From NCBI GenBank assembly GCA_966210725.1, contig CBIHLN010000005.1, positions 1 to 63,915 on the forward strand: a stretch of 63,915 nt of DNA, in the 5' to 3' direction. The DNA is from Lysobacter_C sp966210725 (GTDB lineage: Bacteria > Pseudomonadota > Gammaproteobacteria > Xanthomonadales > Xanthomonadaceae). Positions 7,374 to 15,352 of this stretch are shown here, in pieces. The stretch's first letter is position 1. Each line of letters starts with the position of its first letter. The notes under the pieces were generated by a model. The model saw only the letters and a list, made by a program, of their open reading frames with translations, ran no database searches and was not told where the DNA came from. The position numbers and the translations under genes are program-made.

Positions 7374-8876
7374 ATGGCCGCCGCCCGCTTCGATGTCGAG
7401 GCGCTGCGCGCGATCGAAGCGCGTGCGACACGGCGGCTGGGCGACGGTTTCGCACTCATGCAGCGTGCCGGAGGGGCCGCGTGGCGCGACGTGCTGCACC
7501 GGTGGCCGCATGCGCCACGCCTCACCGTCGTGTGCGGGCCGGGCAACAACGGCGGCGACGGGTACGTGCTTGCGCGGCTGGCGCTTGAGTCGGGCCGTGA
7601 CGCGCGCGTCGTCCGTGCAGCCGCGCATCGTCCTGGCGGCGCCCTGGCCACTCGGGCGGAAGCGGACTTCCTCGCGGCGGGTGGATCGGTCGTTACGTTC
7701 GATGGCGGGTTGGCGTGCGATGCCGACGCGGGACACGTGGTGGTGGACGCCGTCCTCGGCATCGGCCTGTCACGCGCGCCCGATGCGGTGGTGACGGCGC
7801 TGGTCGAGGCCATCAACGGCTGCCGGTGTCCCGTGCTGGCGCTGGACGTCCCCACGGGCGTGGACGCCGACACCGGCGCCACGCCGGGTGCCGCGGTGCG
7901 TGCGAGTGCGTGCATCGAGTTCATCGCGCCGAAGGCGGGGTTGCGCACGGGCGCGGCACTCGATTGCACCGGCACGTTGTCGCTGGCGACCCTCGGCGTG
8001 GAGCCGGATGATTTCGAAGGCGTGGTGCCGGTCGCCGTCGCGTTGCGCGCGCCGGACCTGCATGCCGCGTGGCCGCCGCGCAGCCGGGACTCGCACAAGG
8101 GCCGGCACGGACGCGTCGCCTGCATCGGCGGCGACAGCGGGCACGGTGGCGCGATCCTGATGACCGCGGAAGCCGCGTTGCGGACGGGTGCAGGACTGGT
8201 CGACGTGGTGACCCGCCCCGGGCATGTCGTCGCGCTCCTGGCGCGGCGGCCGGAGGTCATGGCGCACGGCGCCGACACGGTGACGGACGAGGCGCGGACC
8301 GTGGTCGATCAGGCTGACGCGTTGGCGGTCGGTCCGGGACTGGGGCAGGGCGACTGGGGGCGGGCGTGGTTCCAGGCGGCACTGGCCTCGGTGCGTCGTC
8401 TCGTGGTCGATGCCGACGCGCTGCACCTGCTCGCGCAACATCAAGGGCCCGCTCCGGCCGACGCCATCCTGACGCCGCACCCGGGCGAGGCCGCTGCATT
8501 GCTGGGCAGCGCGACGGCTGACATCCAGTCCGATCGGCTGGGTGCGGTCCGGCACCTTGTCGAGCGCTACCGGTGCGCCGTCGTCCTCAAGGGCGCCGGC
8601 ACCGTGGTGGGCGCACCCGGCTACGTACCGCGACTGGTGGAGGCGGGCAATCCCGGCATGGCCGTGGGCGGCATGGGCGATGTCCTGACCGGTGTGATTG
8701 CCTCGCTGTCGGCGCAGGGGCTGGCGCCCTTCGATGCCGCGTGCACCGGCGCGCTGTTGCATGCGCTTGCGGGCGACCGCGCCGCGGCCGAGGGCGGCCC
8801 GCGTGGGCTGCTGCCCAGCGACCTGATGCCGTGGCTGCGCCGGCTGGCCAACGATGGGGATGGGACGCGGACGTGA
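7374..8876 (+). CDS. nnr: Bifunctional NAD(P)H-hydrate epimerase / ADP-dependent dehydratase
   Basis: Nnr repairs damaged NADHX and NADPHX. An N-terminal YjeF/NnrE domain epimerizes the hydrates and a C-terminal NnrD domain dehydrates the S form with ADP. The N domain shows VVCGPGNNGGDGYV and LALDVPTGVDADTG. The C domain shows KGRHGRVACIGG, DADALHLL, LTPHPGEAA and GNPGMAVGGMGDVLTG. From the ATG at 7374 the protein is 500 residues. An in-frame ATG at 7332 would add 14 residues but lies almost on the -10 element. The stop overlaps the tsaE start (GTGA). Confidence 0.92.
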   Translation: MAAARFDVEALRAIEARATRRLGDGFALMQRAGGAAWRDVLHRWPHAPRLTVVCGPGNNGGDGYVLARLALESGRDARVVRAAAHRPGGALATRAEADFLAAGGSVVTFDGGLACDADAGHVVVDAVLGIGLSRAPDAVVTALVEAINGCRCPVLALDVPTGVDADTGATPGAAVRASACIEFIAPKAGLRTGAALDCTGTLSLATLGVEPDDFEGVVPVAVALRAPDLHAAWPPRSRDSHKGRHGRVACIGGDSGHGGAILMTAEAALRTGAGLVDVVTRPGHVVALLARRPEVMAHGADTVTDEARTVVDQADALAVGPGLGQGDWGRAWFQAALASVRRLVVDADALHLLAQHQGPAPADAILTPHPGEAAALLGSATADIQSDRLGAVRHLVERYRCAVVLKGAGTVVGAPGYVPRLVEAGNPGMAVGGMGDVLTGVIASLSAQGLAPFDAACTGALLHALAGDRAAAEGGPRGLLPSDLMPWLRRLANDGDGTRT

Positions 8877-9376
8877 GGACCGACGAATTGAGGATCGACC
8901 TGCCGGACGCGGACGCCACCGACCGCCTTGGCCAGGCGCTGGCCGGAACGCGGCCGGCCAGTGCGGTGGTGCATCTGCATGGCGACCTGGGCGCGGGCAA
9001 GTCGACGCTGGCCCGTGCGCTGCTGCGCGCGCTGGGCGTGACCGGGACGATCCGCAGCCCGACCTACACGCTGATCGAGCGGTATCCGCTGCAGGACGGA
9101 GGGGAGGCGTGGCACCTCGACCTCTACCGGATCGCCGACGCTGGCGAGCTCGATTTCCTCGGGCTGGACGAGGGCGCGGCGGTGCTCTGGCTGATCGAGT
9201 GGCCCGACCGCGGGCGTGGCCATTTGCCGCCCGCCGACCTTGAAGTCCATCTGGACGTCGACGGCGCGGGCCGCCGGGCGCGCCTCATCGTGCGTACCCC
9301 TGTCGGCGCGCAGTGGACCGGGCGGGTACAGGCGATCGCGACGATCGACCCCAGCTTGCGGGTCATTTCTGAATGA
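8873..9376 (+). CDS. tsaE: tRNA threonylcarbamoyladenosine biosynthesis ATPase TsaE
   Basis: TsaE is the ATPase that drives the TsaB-TsaD complex in making the t6A modification of ANN-decoding tRNAs. The 167-residue protein has the P-loop GDLGAGKST (37-45), SPTYTL and HLDLYRI, all family hallmarks, and the acidic GLDEG segment. The start is the GTG at 8873, whose last two bases are shared with the nnr stop codon, so the genes are translationally coupled. nnr-tsaE-amidase-mutL is an old conserved order in gammaproteobacteria. Confidence 0.93.
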   Translation: MRTDELRIDLPDADATDRLGQALAGTRPASAVVHLHGDLGAGKSTLARALLRALGVTGTIRSPTYTLIERYPLQDGGEAWHLDLYRIADAGELDFLGLDEGAAVLWLIEWPDRGRGHLPPADLEVHLDVDGAGRRARLIVRTPVGAQWTGRVQAIATIDPSLRVISE

Positions 9377-9459
9377 TCCGGCAGGAAGTTGCGGCAGGCC
9401 ACGGATTCCAAAGGGAAAAATGCTTGCAATATCGCGTGCCCGGTGCTTGACTACGGCGC

Positions 9460-10962
9460 ATGCGAGCCACGGCGTCCCCCGTCCTGTCCTTCCTGCTCGG
9501 CGTTGCGCTGCTCCCGGCGCTGGCCTTGAGCCCGGCAAACGCGAGTGAAATCAAAGGCCTGCAACTGAGTTCCGGCGCGACCGGCACCCGGGCGGAAATC
9601 GCCCTGGACGCCGCGTCCGAGTTCCGTGTCATCAGCTTGAAGGGCCCGGACCGCCTCGCCATCGACCTCTCAGATTCGCGCCTGACCGCCGGGGTGTCGC
9701 TGCCGGCGGGCAGCGGCGTCGTGTCGTCCGTGCGCACCGGGCAGCCGGTCGCGGGCACGGTACGCATCGTGTTCGACCTCAACCAGTCGGTGACGGCGAT
9801 CGCGCCGCGCATCGAACCCGGTGCCAACGGACCGAAGCTGGTGGTGGAGTGGCCGCATGACGGCGCGCCGGCACCGGCACCGCCGGTGGCCACGGCTGCG
9901 ATTCCAGCTCCGGTGGTTCCGCCGCCTGCGGCCGTGGCGCCGCCAGCGAAGACCGACGCCGAGCGCGCTGCCGAATCCGCAGCAGCCACGACCCGCCTGA
10001 TCTCCCAGCTTGCGGCCTCGCATGGCAGCGCTGCGAACACGACGGCGACGCCATCGACGTCCGTGCCCACCACCGTGGCGACGGGCGTGCCGACGCGCAT
10101 CGCCACCGGCCAGCCGGCGCCGATCCAACCGACGCGCGAGATCGTGCCGCCTGCCGACTCCGCCCATGGCAAGACGCTCCAGCAGGTGATGCGTGGCGCC
10201 GGCATGCGCCCGCTCATCGTCGCCATCGATGCGGGCCACGGCGGCCAGGACCCCGGTGCGATCGGCCTGGCCGGCAAGCGTGAAAAGGACATCACCTTGG
10301 CGATCGCGCGCGAGCTGGCGCGGCAGGTGAACGCCACGCCCGGGCTGAAGGCGTACCTCACGCGCGACACCGACGTCTTCCTGCCGCTTACCAAGCGCAC
10401 CCAACTGGCGCGGGCCAACCGGGCCGACATCTTCGTGTCGATCCACGCCGACGCGGCCGAGAACCGCAACGCCAAGGGCTCTTCGGTATATGTGTTGTCG
10501 CTGCGCGGGGCCTCATCCCAGCGTGCGCGCTGGCTGGCCGACAAGGAAAATTCGGCCGACCTCATCGGCGGCGCGCGCCTGCCCAGGACCGACAACACGC
10601 TGACTTCGGTGCTGCTCGACCTCACCCAGAGCGGCCACATGCGCGCGTCCGAAGACGCCGCCGGCCACGTGCTCTCGGGCCTGAAGAAGATCGGCAACAA
10701 CCACAAGCCGCAGGTCGAGCGCGCCAACTTCGCGGTGCTGCGCACGTCCGACATGCCGGCGATGCTGGTGGAAACGGCGTTCCTGTCGAACCCGGAAGAA
10801 GAAAAGCGCCTGACCGACCCCGCGCAGCAGCGCGTGATCGCCCGCGCGGTGCTCGACGGCATCAATACCTACTTCACCCGCCAGCCGCCGCCGGGGACGA
10901 TGTTCGCCGCGCGTGCCGAGGCGCAATACGCCGCACCGGGCGGGGCCGGCGGAAGCCCCTGA
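9460..10962 (+). CDS. amiC: N-acetylmuramoyl-L-alanine amidase (AMIN plus Amidase_3)
   Basis: This periplasmic zinc amidase cleaves the stem peptide from muramic acid during daughter-cell separation. The 500-residue protein has a signal peptide (about 1-29), an AMIN targeting domain (30-135) and a long Ala/Pro/Thr-rich linker (136-235). The Amidase_3 domain follows, with zinc ligands H260 (DAGHGG), E275 and H329 (SIHAD) and catalytic E438 (LVETAF). There is no C-terminal LysM, unlike some AmiB/AmiC homologues. It lies between tsaE and mutL. Confidence 0.93.
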   Translation: MRATASPVLSFLLGVALLPALALSPANASEIKGLQLSSGATGTRAEIALDAASEFRVISLKGPDRLAIDLSDSRLTAGVSLPAGSGVVSSVRTGQPVAGTVRIVFDLNQSVTAIAPRIEPGANGPKLVVEWPHDGAPAPAPPVATAAIPAPVVPPPAAVAPPAKTDAERAAESAAATTRLISQLAASHGSAANTTATPSTSVPTTVATGVPTRIATGQPAPIQPTREIVPPADSAHGKTLQQVMRGAGMRPLIVAIDAGHGGQDPGAIGLAGKREKDITLAIARELARQVNATPGLKAYLTRDTDVFLPLTKRTQLARANRADIFVSIHADAAENRNAKGSSVYVLSLRGASSQRARWLADKENSADLIGGARLPRTDNTLTSVLLDLTQSGHMRASEDAAGHVLSGLKKIGNNHKPQVERANFAVLRTSDMPAMLVETAFLSNPEEEKRLTDPAQQRVIARAVLDGINTYFTRQPPPGTMFAARAEAQYAAPGGAGGSP

Positions 10963-10987
10963 CGTCGGGTCCTGGATGCCTGATCGA

Positions 10988-11019
10988 ACGAACGCCGGCG
11001 CACTCCCGCCGGCGTTCGT
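10988..11019. terminator. Strong symmetrical hairpin between amiC and mutL
   Basis: A perfect 13-bp stem (10988-11000 with 11007-11019) encloses CACTCC. There is no T tract, so classification as a terminator is tentative. It may equally protect the amiC mRNA 3' end. Confidence 0.5.
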
Positions 11020-11034
11020 CCATCCGGGCGCCGG

Positions 11035-11040
11035 TATGAT
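11035..11040 (+). promoter_or_regulatory. -10 element of mutL
   Basis: TATGAT lies 31 bases before the mutL GTG, after the amiC hairpin, and is followed by GGCGGG. It overlaps two in-frame ATG codons that would otherwise be possible mutL starts, which favours the GTG at 11072. Confidence 0.5.
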
Positions 11041-11071
11041 GGCGGGCCCGCATTCCCGGCCTGGACGACAC

Positions 11072-12916
11072 GTGCCCATCCGCCCGCTGCCCGACATCCT
11101 CGTCAACCAGATCGCCGCCGGCGAAGTGGTCGAGCGGCCGGCATCCGTGGTCAAGGAACTGGTCGAGAACGCGATCGATGCAGGCGCCCGGCGGGTCGAC
11201 ATCGACCTGGAGGAAGGCGGCGCGCGTTTGATCCGGATCCGCGACGATGGTGGCGGCATTCCGGCCGACGAACTGGCGCTGGCGGTCTCGCGGCACGCGA
11301 CCAGCAAGATCGCCTCGCTCGACGACCTGGAAGGCGTGTCGACGCTGGGGTTCCGCGGCGAGGCGCTGCCATCGATCGCCTCCGTCAGCCGGTTTACGCT
11401 GGTGTCCCGCCCGGGCGACGCGCAGCATGCGATGGCACTGGAGGTCGACTGCGGGCGCGTGGCCGAGCCTGCGCCACGGCCGCACCCGCCCGGCACCACG
11501 GTGGAAGTGCGCGACCTGTTCTTCAATGTGCCGGCGCGCCGCAAGTTCCTGAAAGCCGAGCGCACGGAGCTGGGCCACATCGAGGAGTGGCTGCGGCAGC
11601 TGGCGCTGGCCCGGCCCGACGTCGAGCTGCGCGTGTCGCACAACGGCAAGCCGTCGCGACGCTGGAAGGGCGAGGTCGGCATCCTCGAGCAGTCGGGGCT
11701 GTCCGATGCGCGGCTGCACGAGACGCTGGGCGAGGGCTTCGCGTCGCAGGCGCTGCGCGTGGAGCATGAGGCAGCGGGTCTACGCCTGCATGGATGGATC
11801 GCCAAGCCCAACTACTCCCGCGCCAGTGCCGACCAGCAGTACCTCTACGTCAACGGCCGCGCCGTCCGCGACCGCAGCGTTGCGCACGCGGTGAAGCAGG
11901 CCTACGCCGACGTGCTGTTCCACGGCCGCCAGCCGGCGTATGTGCTGTTCCTCTCCGTCGATCCCCGTCGCGTGGACGTCAACGTCCATCCGGCCAAGCA
12001 CGAAGTGCGTTTCCGCGACGGCCGGCTGATCCACGATTTCGTCTATCGCACCTTGCACCAGGCATTGGCGGAAACGCGTGCGGGCATCGAGGCGTCGGCG
12101 ATGGCGGCGCACCTGCCCGCCGCGCCCGCTTCGCAGGGTGGGTCGCCGCCCCCGGCATCGTGGGACCGGTCCCAGGCACCGCTTGGCTTGCGCGAAGGCG
12201 CGTCCGATGGCGTCTGGGCACGGGAGGCGCAGGCGGGCTACGCCGCGCTGTACGGTGCGCCGGCGGCGGGCGGGGAGTGCGCGCCGGCGGCGGCGCCCAT
12301 GGCCCCCTTGCCCGACAGCGCCGAGCCGTCGCTTCCACCGCTCGGCTATGCAGTGGCGCAACTGCACGGCATCTACATTCTCGCCGAGAGCGCCCAGGGC
12401 CTCTTCGTCGTCGACATGCACGCCGCGCACGAGCGCATCGGCTACGAGAAGCTCAAGCGCGCGCACGACGGCGAGGGCCTGCGGACCCAGCCTCTGCTGG
12501 TGCCGGCCTCGGTCGCCGTGTCCGAGCGCGAAGCCGAAGTCGCCGAGCGCGAGTCGGCGACGCTGGCGGCACTCGGCTTCGAAGTGACGCGTGCCGGCCC
12601 CCAGTCGCTGACGCTGCGCGCGGTTCCTGCGCTGCTCGCGCACGGCGACGTCGAAGCGCTGCTGCGCGACGTGCTCGCCGATCTGCGCGAGCACGGCCAG
12701 TCGCGCCGTGTCGCCGAAGCGCGCGACGAACTGCTGTCGACCATGGCCTGCCACGGCGCGGTCCGCGCCAACCGCCGCCTGACGCTGCCGGAAATGAACG
12801 CACTGCTGCGCGAGATGGAAGCGACCGAACGCTCCGGCCAGTGCAACCACGGCCGCCCGACCTGGGCGCATTTTTCGCTGCCGGAGATCGATCGATGGTT
12901 TCTCCGCGGACGCTGA
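11072..12916 (+). CDS. mutL: DNA mismatch repair protein MutL (endonuclease type)
   Basis: MutL links MutS mismatch recognition to strand incision. The 614-residue protein has the GHKL ATPase N-domain with NQIAAGEVVERPASVVKEL, ENAIDAG (E in the N box), DDGGGI and TLGFRGEAL. A variable linker leads to a C-terminal dimerization domain containing DMHAAHERIGYE (448-459), which fits the D-x-H-A-x2-E-x4-E metal-binding endonuclease motif of organisms lacking MutH. The start is the GTG at 11072; upstream in-frame ATGs lie within the promoter. The end overlaps the next gene by 22 bases. Confidence 0.95.
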   Translation: MPIRPLPDILVNQIAAGEVVERPASVVKELVENAIDAGARRVDIDLEEGGARLIRIRDDGGGIPADELALAVSRHATSKIASLDDLEGVSTLGFRGEALPSIASVSRFTLVSRPGDAQHAMALEVDCGRVAEPAPRPHPPGTTVEVRDLFFNVPARRKFLKAERTELGHIEEWLRQLALARPDVELRVSHNGKPSRRWKGEVGILEQSGLSDARLHETLGEGFASQALRVEHEAAGLRLHGWIAKPNYSRASADQQYLYVNGRAVRDRSVAHAVKQAYADVLFHGRQPAYVLFLSVDPRRVDVNVHPAKHEVRFRDGRLIHDFVYRTLHQALAETRAGIEASAMAAHLPAAPASQGGSPPPASWDRSQAPLGLREGASDGVWAREAQAGYAALYGAPAAGGECAPAAAPMAPLPDSAEPSLPPLGYAVAQLHGIYILAESAQGLFVVDMHAAHERIGYEKLKRAHDGEGLRTQPLLVPASVAVSEREAEVAERESATLAALGFEVTRAGPQSLTLRAVPALLAHGDVEALLRDVLADLREHGQSRRVAEARDELLSTMACHGAVRANRRLTLPEMNALLREMEATERSGQCNHGRPTWAHFSLPEIDRWFLRGR

Positions 12917-13878
12917 GCGCAGTGACGCCGTCATGGCGCCGCGCCCCCCTCGCCGCTTCCGCGGTGTTGGCCGCCCTGCTGGCGGCAGGCTGCGGCGGGG
13001 ACGACGCCGCAACGGGGACTGTCATCGATCCCGCGGCGCAGGCCGCCTTCGATGCGTCCCAGGCCGGCTGGCGGCGCGAGCGCGCCGGGATGCTCACCCA
13101 GCCCGGCGGCTGGGCCAGCCTGGTCGGCCTGCACTGGGTCGGACCCGGGCCGCACTACGTCGGCAGCAGCGCAGGCAACGGCGTGCAACTGTCGGTCGGG
13201 CCGTCGCACCTGGGCATGGTGGACGTGCGCGACGGCGGCATCCGGTTTGTTCCGGAACGTGGCGTGCCGTTGACGCTGGATGGCGAGCCTCTCGACGGCG
13301 CCGTCGTGCTGTCCACGGATGCCGACGCCGCAGCGCCGAGCGTGGTGGGCTTCGACGAAGGGAGTGGACGGCTGGCGGTGATCCGGCGCGGGACGCGCCA
13401 TGCGCTGCGCGTCTGGCATGCCGACGCCGCGACCCGCACCGGGTTCAAGTCGATCGAGTACTGGCCCGGGGGTACCGGCTGGGTGGTGACCGGGCGCTAC
13501 ACCCCGCATCCGGCACCGCGCACGCTGGAGGTCACCGACATCGTCGGCACGGTGGAGCAGGTGGCCAACCCGGGCACGATCGAGTTCGACCGTGACGGCC
13601 GCACGCACCGGATCGAAGTGCTGGATCCGGGTCTCGAAGGCGCCGCCATCGCCTTCGTCGACGGCACCAGCGGCCACGGCAGCTACGGGATCGGCCGCTA
13701 CCTCGATGTCGACCTGCCGCCGTCCGCCGGGCCGGTGCGGCTGGACTTCAACCGTGCCTACAACCCGCCATGCGCGTTCTCCAAGTTCTCTACCTGCCGA
13801 CTGACGCCCAATGCCAACCGGCTTGACCTGCGGGTCGAGGCGGGCGAAAAGGCCTACGTTGCTCCGACCACCCCCTGA
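12895..13878 (+). CDS. DUF1684 lipoprotein
   Basis: The 327-residue protein begins with a signal peptide ending in the lipobox LAAGC (C33), so it should be lipid-anchored in the envelope. The rest matches DUF1684, with YLDVDLP and the hallmark LDFNRAYNPPCAFSK...C...PNANRL near the C-terminus. The biochemical role of this family is unknown to me. The ATG at 12895 has a GGAG 8 bases upstream and lies within the mutL end; a GTG at 12922 just after mutL is an alternative. It replaces the miaA gene that often follows mutL elsewhere. Confidence 0.85.
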   Translation: MVSPRTLSAVTPSWRRAPLAASAVLAALLAAGCGGDDAATGTVIDPAAQAAFDASQAGWRRERAGMLTQPGGWASLVGLHWVGPGPHYVGSSAGNGVQLSVGPSHLGMVDVRDGGIRFVPERGVPLTLDGEPLDGAVVLSTDADAAAPSVVGFDEGSGRLAVIRRGTRHALRVWHADAATRTGFKSIEYWPGGTGWVVTGRYTPHPAPRTLEVTDIVGTVEQVANPGTIEFDRDGRTHRIEVLDPGLEGAAIAFVDGTSGHGSYGIGRYLDVDLPPSAGPVRLDFNRAYNPPCAFSKFSTCRLTPNANRLDLRVEAGEKAYVAPTTP

Positions 13879-13888
13879 CGGGACCTCC

Positions 13889-14884
13889 ATGCGCCGCCTC
13901 AGCCGCCTTGCCCTTGCTGCTTCCCTTGCCCTGGCCCTGTTGGCGCCGGCCTCCGCACGCCCCGACGGGGAGACGGCGCCTGTTGCCTCCACGACCGCGA
14001 CGTTGGCCGAAGCCACCGGCAACGCGCCGGTCCCGCTGCTGTGGAAGCTGTCGGATGCCGACAACAGCGTTTACCTGCTGGGTTCGTTCCACCTGCTCAA
14101 GCCGGACGACTATCCCGTGTCGCCGGATGTCGACGCCGCCTTCGAAGCGGCCGACCGGGTGGTGTTCGAGGTGCCGCCCGAGGACCTGCACGACCCGGCG
14201 ACGGCGCTGAAGTTCCTGCAGGCGGCCGGCTATGCCGAAGGCGGCACCCTCAGCGACGTGCTGCCGCTGGCGATGCGCGAGAAATTCAACCGCATCCTGG
14301 CGCGCAATGGCGCGTCGATCGCGCAGTTCGAAGCGTACGAGCCCTGGTTTGTGAACCTGTCGCTGACGCTGGGCCTGTCGCAGTCGATGGGCTTCAGTGG
14401 CGAGCACGGCCTGGACCAGCACCTGATGCGCGCGGCCGCCGACGCCGGCAAGCCGACCGGTGGGCTGGAGACGATCGACGACCAGCTGCGCGCCTTGGAC
14501 GGCACGCCGATGGACGAGCAGGTCGCATCGCTGTCGGACTTCATCGACCGTCCGCAGGAGATGCCGGGGATGCTGTCAGACCTGCACGCCGCCTGGCGCA
14601 ACGGCGACGTGTCCGAGCTCGACCGGCTGACGCGGGAGGACATGCAGGCCAGGACGCCCGAGACCTACCGGATGGTCAACGTGGTGCGTAACCAGGCGTG
14701 GGTCCCGCAGATCCGCGCGCTGATGGACGACAGCAGCGGCGAGGACGTGCTGGTCGTGGTCGGTGCGCTGCACCTGCTGGGCGAGGACGGCCTGGTGGCC
14801 CAGCTGTCCGACGGCGGGTACCAGCTCGAGCGCGTGTGCTCGGCGTGCGCGGAGCCCGAGCCGGAGACCCAGCCCGCAGAATGA
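13889..14884 (+). CDS. TraB/GumN family protein
   Basis: The 331-residue protein has a signal peptide (about 1-24) and the TraB/GumN (TIKI-like) fold. It shows an N-terminal LLGSFHLLKPDDYP motif and a C-terminal VVVGALHLLGEDGL motif, the paired GxxH-type elements of this putative metalloprotease family. It is probably periplasmic. The ATG at 13889 places the signal peptide correctly; an upstream in-frame ATG lies inside the previous gene. The gap to the DUF1684 gene is 10 bases, so they are likely co-transcribed. Substrate unknown. Confidence 0.85.
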   Translation: MRRLSRLALAASLALALLAPASARPDGETAPVASTTATLAEATGNAPVPLLWKLSDADNSVYLLGSFHLLKPDDYPVSPDVDAAFEAADRVVFEVPPEDLHDPATALKFLQAAGYAEGGTLSDVLPLAMREKFNRILARNGASIAQFEAYEPWFVNLSLTLGLSQSMGFSGEHGLDQHLMRAAADAGKPTGGLETIDDQLRALDGTPMDEQVASLSDFIDRPQEMPGMLSDLHAAWRNGDVSELDRLTREDMQARTPETYRMVNVVRNQAWVPQIRALMDDSSGEDVLVVVGALHLLGEDGLVAQLSDGGYQLERVCSACAEPEPETQPAE

Positions 14885-14904
14885 CGGTGCGCCCGGGCCC
14901 GGGG

Positions 14905-15312
14905 TCAGTGCGCCGGCAACAGCACGATGCAATCGACCGGGCAGGCCGGCACGCACAGCTCGCAGCCCGTGCACAGCGGCTCGATCACCACGTGCATGTG
15001 CTTGCTGCCGCCGACGATGGCGTCGACGGGACACGCCTGGATGCACTTGGTGCAGCCGATACAGTCGGCCTCGATGACGCGCGCGACCTGCGGCGCCTTG
15101 TGCTCGCCCCGGCTCTGGTCGAACGGTATCGCCGGTACGTGCAGCAGATGGGCCAGCGCCCGCGCACCACGGTCGCCGCCCGGCGGGCAGCGCTCCGGAC
15201 CGGCTTCGCCCGCGGCCATTGCCTCGGCATACGGCCGGCAACCGGCATAACCGCACTGGCCGCACTGGGTCTGCGGCAACACGCGATCAAGGCGTTCGGC
15301 AAGGTCGGTCAT
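14905..15312 (-). CDS. Stand-alone RnfB/RsxB-like ferredoxin
   Basis: The 135-residue iron-sulfur protein resembles RnfB/RsxB but lacks the N-terminal membrane helix of the E. coli protein. Twelve cysteines form three sets: C17-x2-C20-x4-C25-x16-C42, the Fe-S domain of RnfB, then C84/87/90/94 and C114/117/120/124, two bacterial ferredoxin motifs each followed by proline. No other Rnf/Rsx subunit is nearby. It lies 40 bases downstream of metG on the same strand and is convergent with the TraB/GumN gene. It probably acts as a soluble electron carrier; its partner is unknown. Confidence 0.85.
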   Translation of the reverse strand: MTDLAERLDRVLPQTQCGQCGYAGCRPYAEAMAAGEAGPERCPPGGDRGARALAHLLHVPAIPFDQSRGEHKAPQVARVIEADCIGCTKCIQACPVDAIVGGSKHMHVVIEPLCTGCELCVPACPVDCIVLLPAH

Positions 15313-15352
15313 GTGGTGCACCCCGGCTTCGGTGCCGGGTGCGGTCGCCGGT

